From positions 49,186,762-49,250,761 of the forward strand of contig NC_079509.1 of NCBI RefSeq assembly GCF_030052815.1: DNA of 64,000 nt, written 5' to 3'. The position numbers and the translations under genes are program-made. Shown piece after piece: positions 12,352-24,963 of the stretch. Position 1 is the first letter of the stretch, and each line of letters begins with the position of its first letter. The stretch is from Hevea brasiliensis. Its lineage: Eukaryota > Streptophyta > Magnoliopsida > Malpighiales > Euphorbiaceae. The notes below the pieces were generated by a model. That model saw only the letters and a program-made list of their open reading frames with translations. It was not told the origin of the DNA and did no database searches.

Positions 12352-13137
12352 AATACTCCAACTCAAATCTTTACTTGTCCTCAAGCAAACTTTAAAATAT
12401 AATACAATTTTTGGGGTGTCTTGTTCAAGGAGTTATGAAAATCATCTATTAGAGCAACTTAACAAACGTCTAGCCATACCAACAATACATAAAAGCAGCC
12501 TTCAAAATGCAAAGAATCTAATGCTTTTCCGAGCTTTCATCGCTTAGCCATCAAGTCAATTATCATTCAAAATCCCAAACCAACTAATTATAAGAGAAAG
12601 TCGTGCTCAAAAAGAACTCTAAAACAATCAATAACCAAAGTGCTTCTATATGGAATGGCAGAATTTGATTAACGTATGAATAAGTTCTAATCCCATAGGC
12701 AAACTTTTTATCCTTATCTCCACTAATGTAGCAAGTACTATCGAGAGATCAAAGGCCTATTTAGAGCTGTAATGGGGCTAAGGGGTTTAAAATGAGGCTA
12801 AGAAGAAAAGGGGTAAAAAGGATTCAAAGCATGAGAATAATGTTCAACCTTGAAGACATAAGGTGCACTGTTTTCTCTTTTTTTTTTTTTTTTCATTTTC
12901 TTTAACCTTTTTTTTAGAGAGGAGAGAAATACACAATGAGAATTTTCAAGTGCTAGCAAATTTTATAAAGTGCATAGAATGAAGGGACCACTTTGATACT
13001 TTAAGTTTGTATCTTGTATCTTCTCTTGATGATTGTCCCTAAAAATACCACTCCCAAACTCATTTTCTTTAATTACTTTGAGTGGATTTTCTTTAATTTG
13101 AATGACAACAATGAAAAGCACATATATACTAGCACTG
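12352..13137 (-). mobile_element. Internal 3' remnant of the Tat/Athila-like element
   Basis: Non-coding sequence directly upstream (on the minus strand) of the 10524-12351 LTR. The part up to 12438 is shared with the left arm and contains the CTTGAGGACAAGTAAAG segment typical of the region before the polypurine tract in such elements. It ends abruptly at another LTR fragment at 13138. A T-rich tract lies at about 12873-12893. No intact ORF. Confidence 0.5.
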
Positions 13138-13652
13138 TGACGCCCCTTACCCATCTACAGTGTAGTCGAGCGAGGAGTGCCACATTTAGTGCCGGAGCAC
13201 CCTATTTTATGTTGTCCTGTTCATTGTTAATTTTAAACTTATAGAAAATGTGTGAAATTTTTTTTTGTTATATATCACAATTTATTTCTGTGGATACCCG
13301 AACAGAAACCCCTTTGTTTAATTGGCATCTGGCGGTTTCCACAAGTTATCTATTAAAATAATACCATGTTTCATAATTCTACATGTCATATTATCTCATT
13401 GCTGCTCACACAATCTCAAGTTCATTCATTTATTTCATTCATTCATATAGACATTCATATGCAGAAATTCATAACTTTAAATACAATCTAAAATACAAAC
13501 TTACAATTTTTATTACATCACAAACTAGTAATTACATCATGTTTATACACAGTGAACCAAAATACTAGTCTATACATGAGCCCTACCAAAATACAAAATG
13601 ACTGGTGAGGTGACTCTGAACGGTGGCAGATCTGGTCATAGCTCTGTTAGAC
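13138..13652 (-). mobile_element. Truncated gypsy LTR fragment
   Basis: TGACGCCCCTTACCC at 13138 is the inverse of the GGGTAAGGGG-type LTR end seen at about 21923-21938. The next 500 bp resembles, in reverse complement, the last 600 bp of the solo LTR at 17953-21938, including the CACCTCACCGTC-like part. It is cut off near 13652 by the third copy of the AT-rich repeat. Confidence 0.6.
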
Positions 13653-13664
13653 GCTACTGTAAAA

Positions 13665-15551
13665 TTATATATATAACACTCAAGATCTCTCTGTAAAGTT
13701 AATGTGGGACGCATTAATATATACATATAACTCAAAACTCTTAAATTATATTTTTTATATATGCAATTTTTACTAAATTGATAAATATTTTATATATTCA
13801 CCCCTTATCTAAATAAAAATTTCATATATAACGGCTCCATATTTTCTAAATTTCTAACAACTCAAGAAGTTTAATCTTATTTTGGATATTTAATCGATAA
13901 GTCCTCCTTTGTGTTCTCGAGCACTTAGGTGCCAAAATTGACCACAATCAACAAGTAAATATTGGCTAAAGGCCTGATGAACACAAAAGGTCCGCCCAAC
14001 AAAAATTTAAAAAAAAAAAAATCCTATCAGTATTAAGCCCTTTGTAGATTACAGTTACGAGACCAATAATTTATTCACCTGGTGATTAATAATGAAATAG
14101 ATTTAAGAGAAATCTCAGATTCAAGTTTAGAGACTGTAAATATATTATTTAATCTAAGGTCTTATAGCTTATTATTTGATTCATATAATTTTTAGACTGT
14201 TACAAAAGCTTAAGAGTAATTAATCTAATTAATTAACAGTTGAAATACACCTCTTAATAACAGAAAAAAAAATTACAGTTATGAGGTTAACGAATTCTTC
14301 CTTCTATAATGAATTATTCCCTCTGTCTAAAAATTAAGTATTATTTTTATAAAAAAATATTAATAGTAATATTTTACAATATCATTTAAAATAATTTAAA
14401 ATCAAATAAAATTATAAATTGATAATTAATCGAAGTATTAATACGTCTCGATTTAAAATGAATCAGTTCGTATTTTGATTGAATTAAATAAAATTTAAAC
14501 CACTCACCGAGTCCACTTGCATGAATAACTTTAGGTCTTTTTTTGTTGTTTCCATCAAGTCCACTTGAACTAATTAATTCATTTCAATTGAGTAACCGAC
14601 CGAATTTAATTTTAAAAATATCATGCTTTTTTTAAAGTAATTTTTTTAATAATTCATTCTTTATAATTTTTTTTTTTGGTCAATATGTTCACTCTTTCAA
14701 AGGATTTTTGCATAACTCTTGCCAAAATTTTTTATTTAAGTATTGCATTATAAGAAAATATTTTTACATTTTCTAGAACGCACTCCACCATGTATAGTAA
14801 AGTGATCCCTAAATTACTGTTTATGGTACCAAGGAACCACTCATTGTAAAAGAATAAGTTTGTAGTCGACAATTTTAAGAATAGTTTTATATTTCTCTAT
14901 TACATTTTTACACGTGAAAGCTCAATAGGCTTGAAGCGTGAATAAGCACAAGTCTATTTTGTTTTATATTAAAATATTCAATTAATAAATAGAATGACTA
15001 GATTTGAATTCTAGATCTTTTGATTTAAGAGGCTCTAATACTATATAAAGGAATCACTCATCCTAAAAGCTTTAGCTTGTAGATGAAAATTTCAAGAATA
15101 GTTTTATATCTCATTATTACATGTAAGAGTATCTTGAGGTAAGATTTCACAAAATTTGTTGTGAATTTTGATATAATAAATATTTTATTAATATAAATAT
15201 ATTTCTAAGATTATTTTATTTTTTATAAAAATAAAAAAATTAAAATTATAGTTAGTGTTCACAGTAAGGCTCATTTGGATTATGTACGTATACAACTATT
15301 CATAAATCTCTCAGAAGCCTAAGCAATAATGCTTCTGTATCTGTGGTACTAACTACTTAAAATATTGAAATATGCAATAGATCATCTTCCTTTATATTCA
15401 ACTTCTTAAATGTTGGTCCTTTAGATCTCATATCGCGTAATTAGAGTGTGCATGCGTGAGTTATATGGGGCCAAAGACTATCAAAATTATCATGATTTTA
15501 ACAGCGATTCAATCCCATTCTTGACCCATGTGTGTTACTTGCCTCTTGAAG

Positions 15552-15591
<40 letters not shown>

Positions 15592-15990
15592 CAAGTGAAA
15601 ATAAAGGAAGAATGGTATCCACGAGGTGATCCTGGTTGAGGTCTGTGAATGAATTGGGTGTAACCAGGAGCTGGTCCTTCAAGATTTCACACCATGTGAT
15701 GAAAATGTGTGTACGTGGGCTATATAAAGGCAAAGGACTCTATTAAAATTGTCATGATTTGACAGTGATCCAATCCCGTCCCTGAGCTGTGTGTGTTACT
15801 TGTCTATTGACAGAAAAAAAAACTTCTAAAAAGCTTACTTCTTTTTTTTTCAAGATATTAATATCAGTAATATTTATTTTTTTGTTTAAAAAAAAAATTA
15901 TTGACTAAATAATAACATAGTTATAAATAACTATATCTTAATAATTTTCAATCTAAATTTTTTTAAATAAAATATTAATATTAATAAGTA
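13665..15990 (-). repeat. Third, diverged copy of the palindrome repeat unit
   Basis: In the same orientation as the right arm: 13790-14000 matches 6440-6660 and 14450-15390 matches unit B. It still has the stretch (14040-14300) that unit B lost and includes sequence matching the palindrome core at 5985-6090. It therefore predates or is independent of the palindrome. A foreign insert of about 400 bp lies at 15410-15815. Similarity resumes afterwards (15830-15960 against 10110-10240). Confidence 0.75.
15445..15822. mobile_element. Miniature element with direct terminal repeats and A tracts
   Basis: Two diverged direct copies of about 115 bp (15447-15560 and 15708-15820) each run through ATCATGATTT/GTCATGATTT to GTGTGTTACTTG and end in an A-rich tract, the first with 38 A residues (15552-15589). 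They enclose about 120 bp of unique sequence. The whole interrupts the third repeat copy. It could be a TRIM/SMART-like or SINE-like insertion; no primer site or pol III boxes are clear. Confidence 0.4.
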
Positions 15991-17258
<1,268 letters not shown>

Positions 17259-17417
17259 CTTAAGATTTTTTTTGCATTGAGTGTGATAATTCAATGAGAT
17301 AATATTCTGTTCAAATCCCTTTGGTTGATAGTACTTGAACTATTACGCTATAAAGGATTATAGTTGAATATCTACTAATAAATTAAGCTTTTTACATGAA
17401 GGTAAATGATCGATCCT

Positions 17418-17600
17418 ATAATTGATATCAGAGCTAAGGTCATGGGTTCAAATTCTTAATAGATGTTAAGAAAAGGGGAGGGGAGGAGGAGATTGTTGGT
17501 ACTGAGTGGGGATAGTTAAGTGAGCCTCTTATACAATAAGATGTTAGAGTTAAGTTTTTAGCACCATAATACGCACTTGATCTTATAGCTTTATTCACAT
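17418..17600 (+). mobile_element. Possible TRIM/LTR remnant
   Basis: TGATATCAGAGCTAAGGTC at about 17422 resembles an initiator-Met primer site. It is followed 50 bp later by a purine tract (about 17471-17493, AGGGGAGGGGAGGAGG) and a TGTTGG start. Primer site, polypurine tract and LTR-like start so close together suggest a miniature LTR element, but the two LTRs could not be matched convincingly. Confidence 0.3.
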
Positions 17601-17816
17601 ATTGCTCAATTTTTTTCCTTTTTAATTAGTTAATTTTTTTTATTAAAAGAGATGTTATTTTGAATCCCTTCAAATTTTAATTTAAGTGTTTTATTTTATT
17701 ATTTAAATTATATATATGCTAAAGTGGTACCTAAGTTACTGTTCATAGAATAGTAGCTCGAGGTGAGATTTTTCTTCTATATATATATATATATATATTC
17801 AATAATTGTATATATA

Positions 17817-17947
17817 TCAAACTCAAGAAGATGGTACGCCTATTTTTGATGAGTTAGGACCAACAATCCTAGATACAGTAGCCACCTTGATTGTAACAAT
17901 CTCTTTACATTTCGTAGGTGATCTGTCTTATCTTAAAGATAAAAATA
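17817..17947 (+). pseudogene. Endogenous caulimovirid capsid fragment, 5' piece
   Basis: Matches in reverse complement the capsid region of the minus-strand caulimovirid at about 25330-25470, with scattered substitutions. It is broken at 17947 by the solo LTR insertion and resumes at 21939. Confidence 0.8.
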
Positions 17948-17952
17948 AATAA

Positions 17953-20900
17953 TGTAACACCCTCCCGGTAGCAACTCCGTACATTCTACTGTTCCGGTGA
18001 CCGGTGTCGGTCCGGACAGCTAGAACGTCCGGAAAAATATTTAAACTAAAGTAAGGGACCATAATTAACTCAAATATTAATAAGAAAAATTTAGTAAAAA
18101 TTTTAGAAATAAAATACAACCAAGTCAAATGAGTCGGTGCCCAAGCGATGGGTAACCCAGAGGGAAGTTGCGGTTCTCGCAACGAGGAGCCCTAGACCCG
18201 GGGGAAAAATTATAAAATAATTTTTGGGACTCCAGAAAAGGGTCATTGAGGTTCCTATGGCATTAGAATGCCAAGAAAATATTTAGAAAAATTTTTCAAT
18301 CGGTACAGACAATTTTGACCCGTTAAGCCAAACGGAGAGCATTTTGGTCATTTCGCCTTCAGAGATGATTTTTGGCCGACTTGTCCAGTTAAGCAAATAA
18401 TTATTATGATCTAAAATATGAATAAATATTGCTAAAAATTAAATTGAAAATGAGTAGAGAAGAGAAGAAAAGAAAATGAAAGAAAATGCTAATTATGACA
18501 TCATATGATGTCATTTAAATTTCCTCCACCAATCACAATTTGTTAAACTCATTAAAAGAGATAAAAGAGACCAAAAATATGAAAAACCAATCTGCATCTT
18601 CAACCTTGGGCAGCCTAAAAAACGTTAAGAGAGAGAGAGAGAAGAGGTTCCACCATTAAAGCTCCCTTAAGCTTCATTTCCCACTTCAATTCCCCTTAAA
18701 AGCTTATCCTCCCTTCACTAAAAATTATACCCACACCAAGGAGAAGTATTTGGCAGCCAAGAAAACAAAAGAAAGTGGAAGAAAATGAGGTGTGAACAAG
18801 CTTAGAAAATCACCAAAGAGGTTAGTGCCATAACCTTTACTTTTACATCTTTTTAATCATGAATTTGAGCTAAGTTAAGTTAAAAATTTGACAAAAATTG
18901 AATTAATGAAGCATGGTTATATTCCATGAAGTTTTGGCAGCCTTGACATGAGTTAGGGTTAGGAGAAATCTTTGGTTTAAAGTGACATATTGCTGCCCCT
19001 CTTATAAATTATATGATTAGTATAGCAAATTAGGAGTGGGATGCATGAATTGGAGGCTTGGTCAATTAGAATTAGGGTTTTGGGAGTGAAATTTAGACTT
19101 GGCTTATGAAATTGTTAAAGAACATTCTAATGGTCAATTAGTGACCATTTGAGGTAAGTTGACCATAATTTGAATTGCATTAGAGTGTTACAAAGTGTTT
19201 TGGTAGGCTGCCTAGTGACAGCAGCAGGGAGGCTGTGAGACTAGCCTGTTTGGACTGCCATATCTTTGGCTGTGTAAATTCAATTGGTGTTTGGCCAATT
19301 GGACATGAAACTAGACTTATAATGGCACATTTTTGTTGAAGAAACCATGCCCAAAAGACCAAAGCAAGTGGACCAAAAGTTGGCCCCAATACGGGCACCC
19401 TGCAAGCCAATTCTGCAGAATGACCAAATGAATAGTAACTGTTCATTTGGCCATAACTCACTGTAGAAATGGTCAATTGACCTGAAAGTTTTACAGCAAC
19501 AAGTTAAGACCTAGACAAACAACTTTCATGAAGAAACCTACCCCAAATTATAAACAGAACCTAACCCAAATGGCAATCACAATCACTATTCATGGTACTG
19601 TAGATTTGGTAATTCTGCAGTTTTTCCAATCCGGCCAGCTGTGGTTTTTGGACCATATCTGGAGCTACAAAACTCCAAATGGAGTGATTCAAAAAAAGAA
19701 ATTCAACTAGACAAAATAAGGAACAACTTTCATGTTTACCATTTCCTCAAATTCCCACTGCAATAGTGCTTAATGGAATAGTAAAGTTAGGCTTCAAAAA
19801 CTGAAAATTCTGCCCTCTTGGTTCTAAGTTTAGAAATGGTAATGACAATCAATTCCAACAAGTTTTAAATGTAAAATGTGGTGCATTGGGAGTGTTAAAA
19901 CCAATGTACCTATTTTCTATCCAAAAGTCAACATTTTTGTTGACCAATGAGGTGAATAGTGACACCAAAACTTGAAATTCAAAATTTGGAATTAGAAATG
20001 CATCTAGGGGACTTTAAATTGCAATTGGCAATTAATACTAGCAAATGTAAAACTCAAAATGTGGGATCTTGGTGTAATTAGAATTAATATATCCATTAAG
20101 TATAAAAAAAGTCAACATTTTGGTTGACTAGTAAGGTGAATAGTAATCAAAATAATTAGCAAATTAAGATGAAGACCTAGAACCAATTCTAAGCTTAACT
20201 GCTTAGAATGGTATGACAAATGTGGACTAAGCATCTTAGTCAAAATTGTTAAAAGGAAATTAAGAGCATAAATTTGAAGTCCATGAAATTTTCATGGATT
20301 ACTTGAAACATGAAAAAAATAAGTCACCTAATTGATGTGAATAGATAGTTAGGGCTTATATGCCCATCACAAATGGAATTCATAAAATATTAGTAACTCA
20401 ACTTGAAATATAAAATTTGTAATTACATAAGTAGATTCTTGAATGTATAAATGAGAAAGGAAAAATATTTTGAATACAATGGTACATGAGAACCATTGTT
20501 TAGAATTGTGATCAGTATGAATAACATAATGAATGAATAAATGAACTATATTAATGTATGAATGAGACATTAGTTCTCATTATTATAGAAAGGAGAAGTA
20601 TTTTGAGTAAAATGGTATAAAAGGATAATTGATGTGAATTGTGATCATATAAATGATCAAATGAATGTATGAATTATAATTGAAATTTATCATGAAATAA
20701 TGAATTCATAAAACACAATATATTAATATTTAATGATATTATGTGCCCTTGTATTGCCTAGACACGTGTGTCAGATTGGATAGATTGGCATGCCAATAGG
20801 GTATTGTTTTAGCAGTGCTGCGAAAGGAAAGGCTTTGTGCCTGTATTCATGGCTTTATGCCCGTATCCATGGCTTTTATGCCCGTATTCATGGCTTTTAT

Positions 20901-21938
20901 GCCCGATTATGTGATATCATAGCTTTTAGCTATATTGACTGTATACGTGGTTGACGTTCTGTCCCATGGTATGACGGCCCGAGGCACCGCGGTGCCCAGT
21001 GCCAACGACGTTATCGATCCGATTATCGAAGATAGGTTACTTGGGCAACCAAATGAATGGAAAAGTATAACTGTGAACTGATTATTAAAGAAAATACGAA
21101 AATTAAGTATCAGGAATGATTACAAAAATACAAGGAAGCTCAAGATCATGAAAAAAAAAAAAATTAATGAAATACATGAAGAAGTTAATATCATAAAACA
21201 TGATTAGCCCTCGACTAAACAATAAGTTAGTAATTACTCATTTCTTATGAACACAATAGCAAGGAAATTATTATTTTTATTTGCATATTATATTTTCTTG
21301 TATTATTGGCACCACTAAGCTTTATGCTTAGCGCGTCGCTTTTGCAAAGCGTAGGTACTGAAGATTTGGACAGAGGGCCCAGTAGACCACAGATTCGGTA
21401 AGGCAGTTCACAGTTCTGCATAGTTTTCGTGTCACCTCACCGTCTACAGTGCATTGGTAGGACACTAGGCTTCATTTTGGTATTTTGTAATTGATTTTTA
21501 TTTTCCTTTGTGTAAATGAAACTTATGTAATGTATTTTGATTTTCATGTAAATAATACAAAATTGTGTTTGTAAATGGAAAAGTGAATATTGATCTGTGA
21601 CTGTTATATGACTATCAAATGTGATGAATGATTGAGAAACGAATGGTTGAAAAATATTGAGATTTTGATATTGGAGTTTGTGAATAGATGAATATGATTA
21701 TTAGAAGTGTTTTTCATAGGTTCCGAAGAACTGTTTTCTCTATTTTTAGCCGGTACTCCGCCGGATTTTCTTTAAAATTTTCGGAACCTCAAATAAATTA
21801 CAATTTCAATAAATGAATTATATTTCACAAGTTAATTCAAAACTACGATAAAAATGAATTAAGATAAAATAGAGTGCTCCGGCACACTGAGTGGCATAAC
21901 TTTCTCGGCTACACTGTAGTCGGGTAAGGGGTGTCACA
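17953..21938 (+). mobile_element. Solo LTR of a Tekay/Del-like gypsy family
   Basis: Begins TGTAACACCCTCCCGG and ends GGGTAAGGGGTGTCACA. It is 3,986 bp and non-coding. Its ends match the inverted ends of the complete element at 45293-57454, including an identical 29-bp CG-rich block (17989-18017 against 57392-57420). The flanks AATAA (17948-17952) and AAGAA (21939-21943) form a target duplication with one mismatch. The insertion splits one caulimovirid copy, whose uninterrupted version is at 25300-25350 on the minus strand. No second LTR or internal region is present, so internal material was lost by LTR-LTR recombination. Confidence 0.85.
20835..20908 (+). repeat. Short minisatellite inside the solo LTR
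   Basis: Four imperfect units of about 20-22 bp built on CATGGCTTTTATGCCCGTAT, just after an ACACGTGTGTCAG segment. No function can be assigned from sequence. Confidence 0.7.
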
Positions 21939-22336
21939 AAGAATTCCTTTCAATCCTTAGATGTAAAAAACCGAGTGATTTTCAGTCTTACAAAAACACT
22001 TTTCTTATTAGGATAATACTTAGTAAAGATTCTAATCAACCCTTTTGGAAAGAAAAATTCTTTGCAGGCCTTCCAACACTTTTGGGAGAAAGAGTTAGGA
22101 ATAAGATCAAGGAACCATTTGGAAATCAAATCCCGTATAATCAATTAACCTATAGTGAACTAGTTAGTCTCACTCAAAAAGAAGGTTTAAGATTTGAAGT
22201 TACAAAAACATTTAAAATGGAAAATGAAGAAAACTCGTCAATAGTTAGGATCTTTCTACAAACCATTTGAAATAAGAACAACAATTCTGCAGCGATTCTT
22301 TGTTGTTTCTTTGTCTATTTGCCAAAATTATGTCTT
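21939..22336 (+). pseudogene. Endogenous caulimovirid capsid fragment, 3' piece
   Basis: Continues the frame broken at 17947 and matches the minus-strand copy at about 24990-25310 with roughly nine tenths identity by eye. A 62-codon open stretch (22082-22270) corresponds to part of the capsid. Homology fades around 22290 and the fragment stops at the terminus of the inverted caulimovirid element at 22337. The fragment is truncated at both ends and carries no replication functions. Confidence 0.75.
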
Positions 22337-22353
22337 AAGGACACCCACGAACC
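22337..22353. repeat. Terminal repeat of the caulimovirid, 3' end
   Basis: AAGGACACCCACGAACC; 15 of 17 bases match 28046-28062 in the same orientation. It marks the distal end of the integrated genome. Confidence 0.65.
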
Positions 22354-22483
22354 GAGAGGGGGAATCGCTAACAGCAAAGAAACTACTCTCTAAATCTTGA
22401 AAAATAGATAAATAATTAAAGAAATACACAAAATGTAAAAGAAAGAGCAGAAATAAACAGAAATGAATTTAAATGTATGAAAA

Positions 22484-22540
<57 letters not shown>

Positions 22541-23117
22541 AGACGGCAGAGCCAATCCGTTATGAATATATATATAGTCACGTAAACATAATTATTTGTA
22601 ATTTTGTAGAGAGATTTGAAAAAACTTACTTAGAAATTTTATAAACTTTTGAAAGTTTTGTACAAAGAGGTTTTGGAGATTGTAATTCCTGGTAGGTATT
22701 ACAAACCAGCACCTGAGCTTCCTTGTATTTACTATAAAGAAATTACAAAGGTTTTGAAATAAGGCAGAGGTTGGGCAGGATGGATGATGACCTTCTTGCT
22801 CCTTCTTTACCTCTGGTGTTGGAAGAGAATTTATTTTGAAAGGATGGGATGCTCTCTAAGAGATTTTTGAAAGGATCTTGGAAGATGGAAAGATTGAAAA
22901 TTTGAAGGATTTTTTTGCGGATGTCTTGAGAAAGACCATTGAGAACCTATTGTCCGAATTTCTTCTCAAGACACCGGGCTTGAAATTGTTTTAAGGACCT
23001 ATTTGCACCAAGTGAAGTAAAAAAGACCTCACTATGGTGGTAGTTTTTCACATTGACCAGTGGGGCCAATGGTAATTTTACACTAGAATCCAGCAAGGAT
23101 CCTGGGCCTTCAGTCCT
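22354..23117 (-). promoter_or_regulatory. Caulimovirid intergenic region
   Basis: Non-coding segment between the last viral ORF and the genome terminus, where the pregenomic RNA promoter lies in caulimovirids. It has several T- and CT-rich blocks and a (TA)n tract (22485-22535) that is probably a later expansion. No single TATA box can be chosen with confidence. Confidence 0.45.
22485..22535. repeat. (TA)n microsatellite
   Basis: Alternating TA of about 51 bp inside the viral intergenic region. Confidence 0.95.
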
Positions 23118-23435
23118 TTACTTTTGTATTTTTATACTGAAATCCAGTGGGGATCCTAAGCCTTCAATTACCTGTTTTTGTAATTCAAGGTGATGATTTT
23201 GGTAATCAATATATGGATCTGATGGACTAATTCTGGATGTATAAGTATTTTTAAAAATTTGTTTTTGTAAAAACTCAATGAATAATTGAGCTATTAGAAT
23301 ATGATCCTCATGATTTTTAATTCTGCTAATAAGGTCGGCCACATATTTATTAGTTTCTTCAAACTCAATATAAAGAGCATTGAGAGTTGTTACTCCCAAT
23401 CTCTTGTTTTGTATTAAAGTCCAAAGATTATCCAA
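23118..23435 (-). CDS. Caulimovirid tail ORF, 105 codons, function unknown
   Basis: Open frame following the protease region after a gap of about 60 bp, in the position where a reverse transcriptase would be expected in this family. The product is charged and probably helical: a middle part rich in Glu/Asp/Lys/Arg is followed by an amphipathic stretch (HILIAQLFIEFLQKQIF, about residues 45-61) and a Gln/His-containing C-terminus. It shows no RT, RNase H or zinc-finger motif. The frame extends upstream of the Met without an obvious stop, so it may be the C-terminal remnant of a longer polyprotein left after an internal deletion. It could equally be a separate small gene. Confidence 0.5.
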   Translation of the reverse strand: MDNLWTLIQNKRLGVTTLNALYIEFEETNKYVADLISRIKNHEDHILIAQLFIEFLQKQIFKNTYTSRISPSDPYIDYQNHHLELQKQVIEGLGSPLDFSIKIQK

Positions 23436-23493
23436 TAAACATTGGTGCCTTTCTGATGGAGTATGCAGTTCTGGCTACGTTAATTCTGAATTT

Positions 23494-24963
23494 CTAAGCA
23501 GGAGTTTTTGAAAGAACTATGGGTCCAAAGTGGACCAAATCACCACTGTTTGAAGATTCTGCCACCGGTAAAAACTCACAGGGATTAATTTGAAACAAGT
23601 AATAACCAGGAAATTGATTTTTGAAATCAAAATTATTTTGTAAACAAATATCTTTTTGGAAATACTGTCTTGTTCCCTGCATCAAAACATTTATTTGATT
23701 ATCATAAATGGAATAAGCTTTTATGATATTCAATTTCTTTGTTGTGGGTTTTTCAATAAAAGGGAAAATAAGATTTTGATTTCTTATTTTAAAAGAAATA
23801 CTATTATAGTTTACTTTATAGGGAGTTATCAAATTAATGAATAGCGTCCCTAAAATAACACTATGATTTATATCTCTTACTAAAACAAATGAAGTTTTTA
23901 GAAGAAGATTTGAATTAGCTATTGAAGCTTCAGTTTTGTATTTGATTCTTATTTTGGAATTGTTTGCAGCTGGTAAGTTTTCTTTAGTTTCTTTACAGAA
24001 ATGTTTTGGAATAATACCTTCTTTAATACAATTTAAATCTGCAGCTGTATCAAACACGACAATTGTATCAATTTTGAAATCTTTTGAAAAAACTATTGTA
24101 ATTTTTATCAAATATTTTCTAAAAGTGATCTCATTAAGAATGAAAAGAAAATCTTTTGGAGCTTTTTCAAATCTTTCAAGATTTTGAATTTCCAAACTAT
24201 TTTCTTCATCTTCTTTAGATTCTTCTTTGATTTGTTTTGAAAGTAGAAATTGAAGAGTTTTGGAATCATAAGTTTGTTTTTCTTTGAGCCATTTTAACTC
24301 AACCTTTATTGTTTTTATTTCTTCTAGAAGGCTTTGGACTGAAATTGTGGACTGTTTTGGAATCTTCTTTCTACCTAATATGGCCGTAAGATCATATGTG
24401 TTCTTACCAACAAAAGGTAGAATGGAAGAGTTTTGTACTGATTTTTCTTCAAAAGATTTTAAAAGCTTATCTAAAAATTCTTTTTGCAGTTGAGGATCCT
24501 GAACTTGTGCAAGAATTTCTAGGAGCAGCTTTTGATCTTTTAAAAGAATATTTATTTTTAATTTAGTTTCTTTTGTAGGTAGTTCATTTTCTGTATCAGA
24601 ATTTGAATAGAGTGATGAACTTGTAATTAATTCATCAATTTGTAAGGCTTCTTCACTGTTTGTGAGTTCAAAAGAGTTGGACTCACTTCTAGTTTCAACT
24701 AGAAAAGCAGTTATTTTATTAATAACTTTTTCCTCTAGTTGTAGTTCATGAAGTTTTTTATTTAGCTTGCAATAATTTAAAGTATGACCTTTTTTTCCAC
24801 ACTTATAGAAAGTAAGACTTCTGAGATTTGTTTTGGATTTAGAACTAGATTTACTAGTCTTCTTTGAATTTTTTTTTGTAATAAGGACCTTTTTCAGGTT
24901 TTGAAAGGGTTTTATATTTTTTGGATGATTTTTTGTAAGATTTTCTACCACAACTTTCTCCAC
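23494..24963 (-). pseudogene. Caulimovirid capsid C-terminus and aspartic protease, 489 codons
   Basis: Longest open frame of the viral copy. Residues 1-50 are Lys/Ser-rich. At about 51-64 a zinc knuckle reads FYKCGKKGHTLNYC, with Phe where the first Cys of the C-C-H-C motif is expected. Glu/Ser-rich and coiled-coil-prone sequence follows (about 65-260). At about 305-320 lies an aspartic-protease signature, VVFDTAADLNCIKEG, with Ala in place of the usual Gly after D-T. In caulimovirids this region packages RNA and processes the polyprotein. The frame stops at 23494 without entering RT. The upstream capsid is in another frame across 24963-25227, so this is a broken gene. The two altered key residues argue against function. 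Confidence 0.75.

Larger units (their letters stand above)
6437..12438 (-). repeat. Right arm of giant inverted repeat
   Basis: Reverse complement of 1-5980. It carries unit B (about 6437-7910), unit A (about 7910-10350), and a minus-strand Tat/Athila-like LTR (10524-12351) with the start of its internal region. The (TA)n tract inside unit B is longer here (6783-6838) than in the left arm (about 5604-5635). Substitutions are scattered in the outer half. Confidence 0.93.

Noticed and set aside
1..12438. Palindrome as an assembly or fold-back read artefact
   Set aside because: The arms differ by scattered substitutions and indels, the (TA)n tracts differ in length, the core is unique, and a third diverged copy exists nearby. 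An artefact would give near-uniform identity. Long-read confirmation is still desirable.
15509..15733. 74-codon Phe-rich frame
   Set aside because: Translation of the 38-residue A tract on the opposite strand.
17418..17450. tRNA gene suggested by GGGTTCAAATTC near a TATCAGAGC word
   Set aside because: No acceptor or anticodon stem can be built; better explained as a primer-binding-site remnant.
19180..19476. 98-codon minus-strand frame inside the solo LTR
   Set aside because: Lies within an LTR with no homology or codon signal; chance ORF.
23656..24493. Plus-strand frames opposite the caulimovirid capsid-protease ORF
   Set aside because: Shadows of the 489-codon minus-strand frame.
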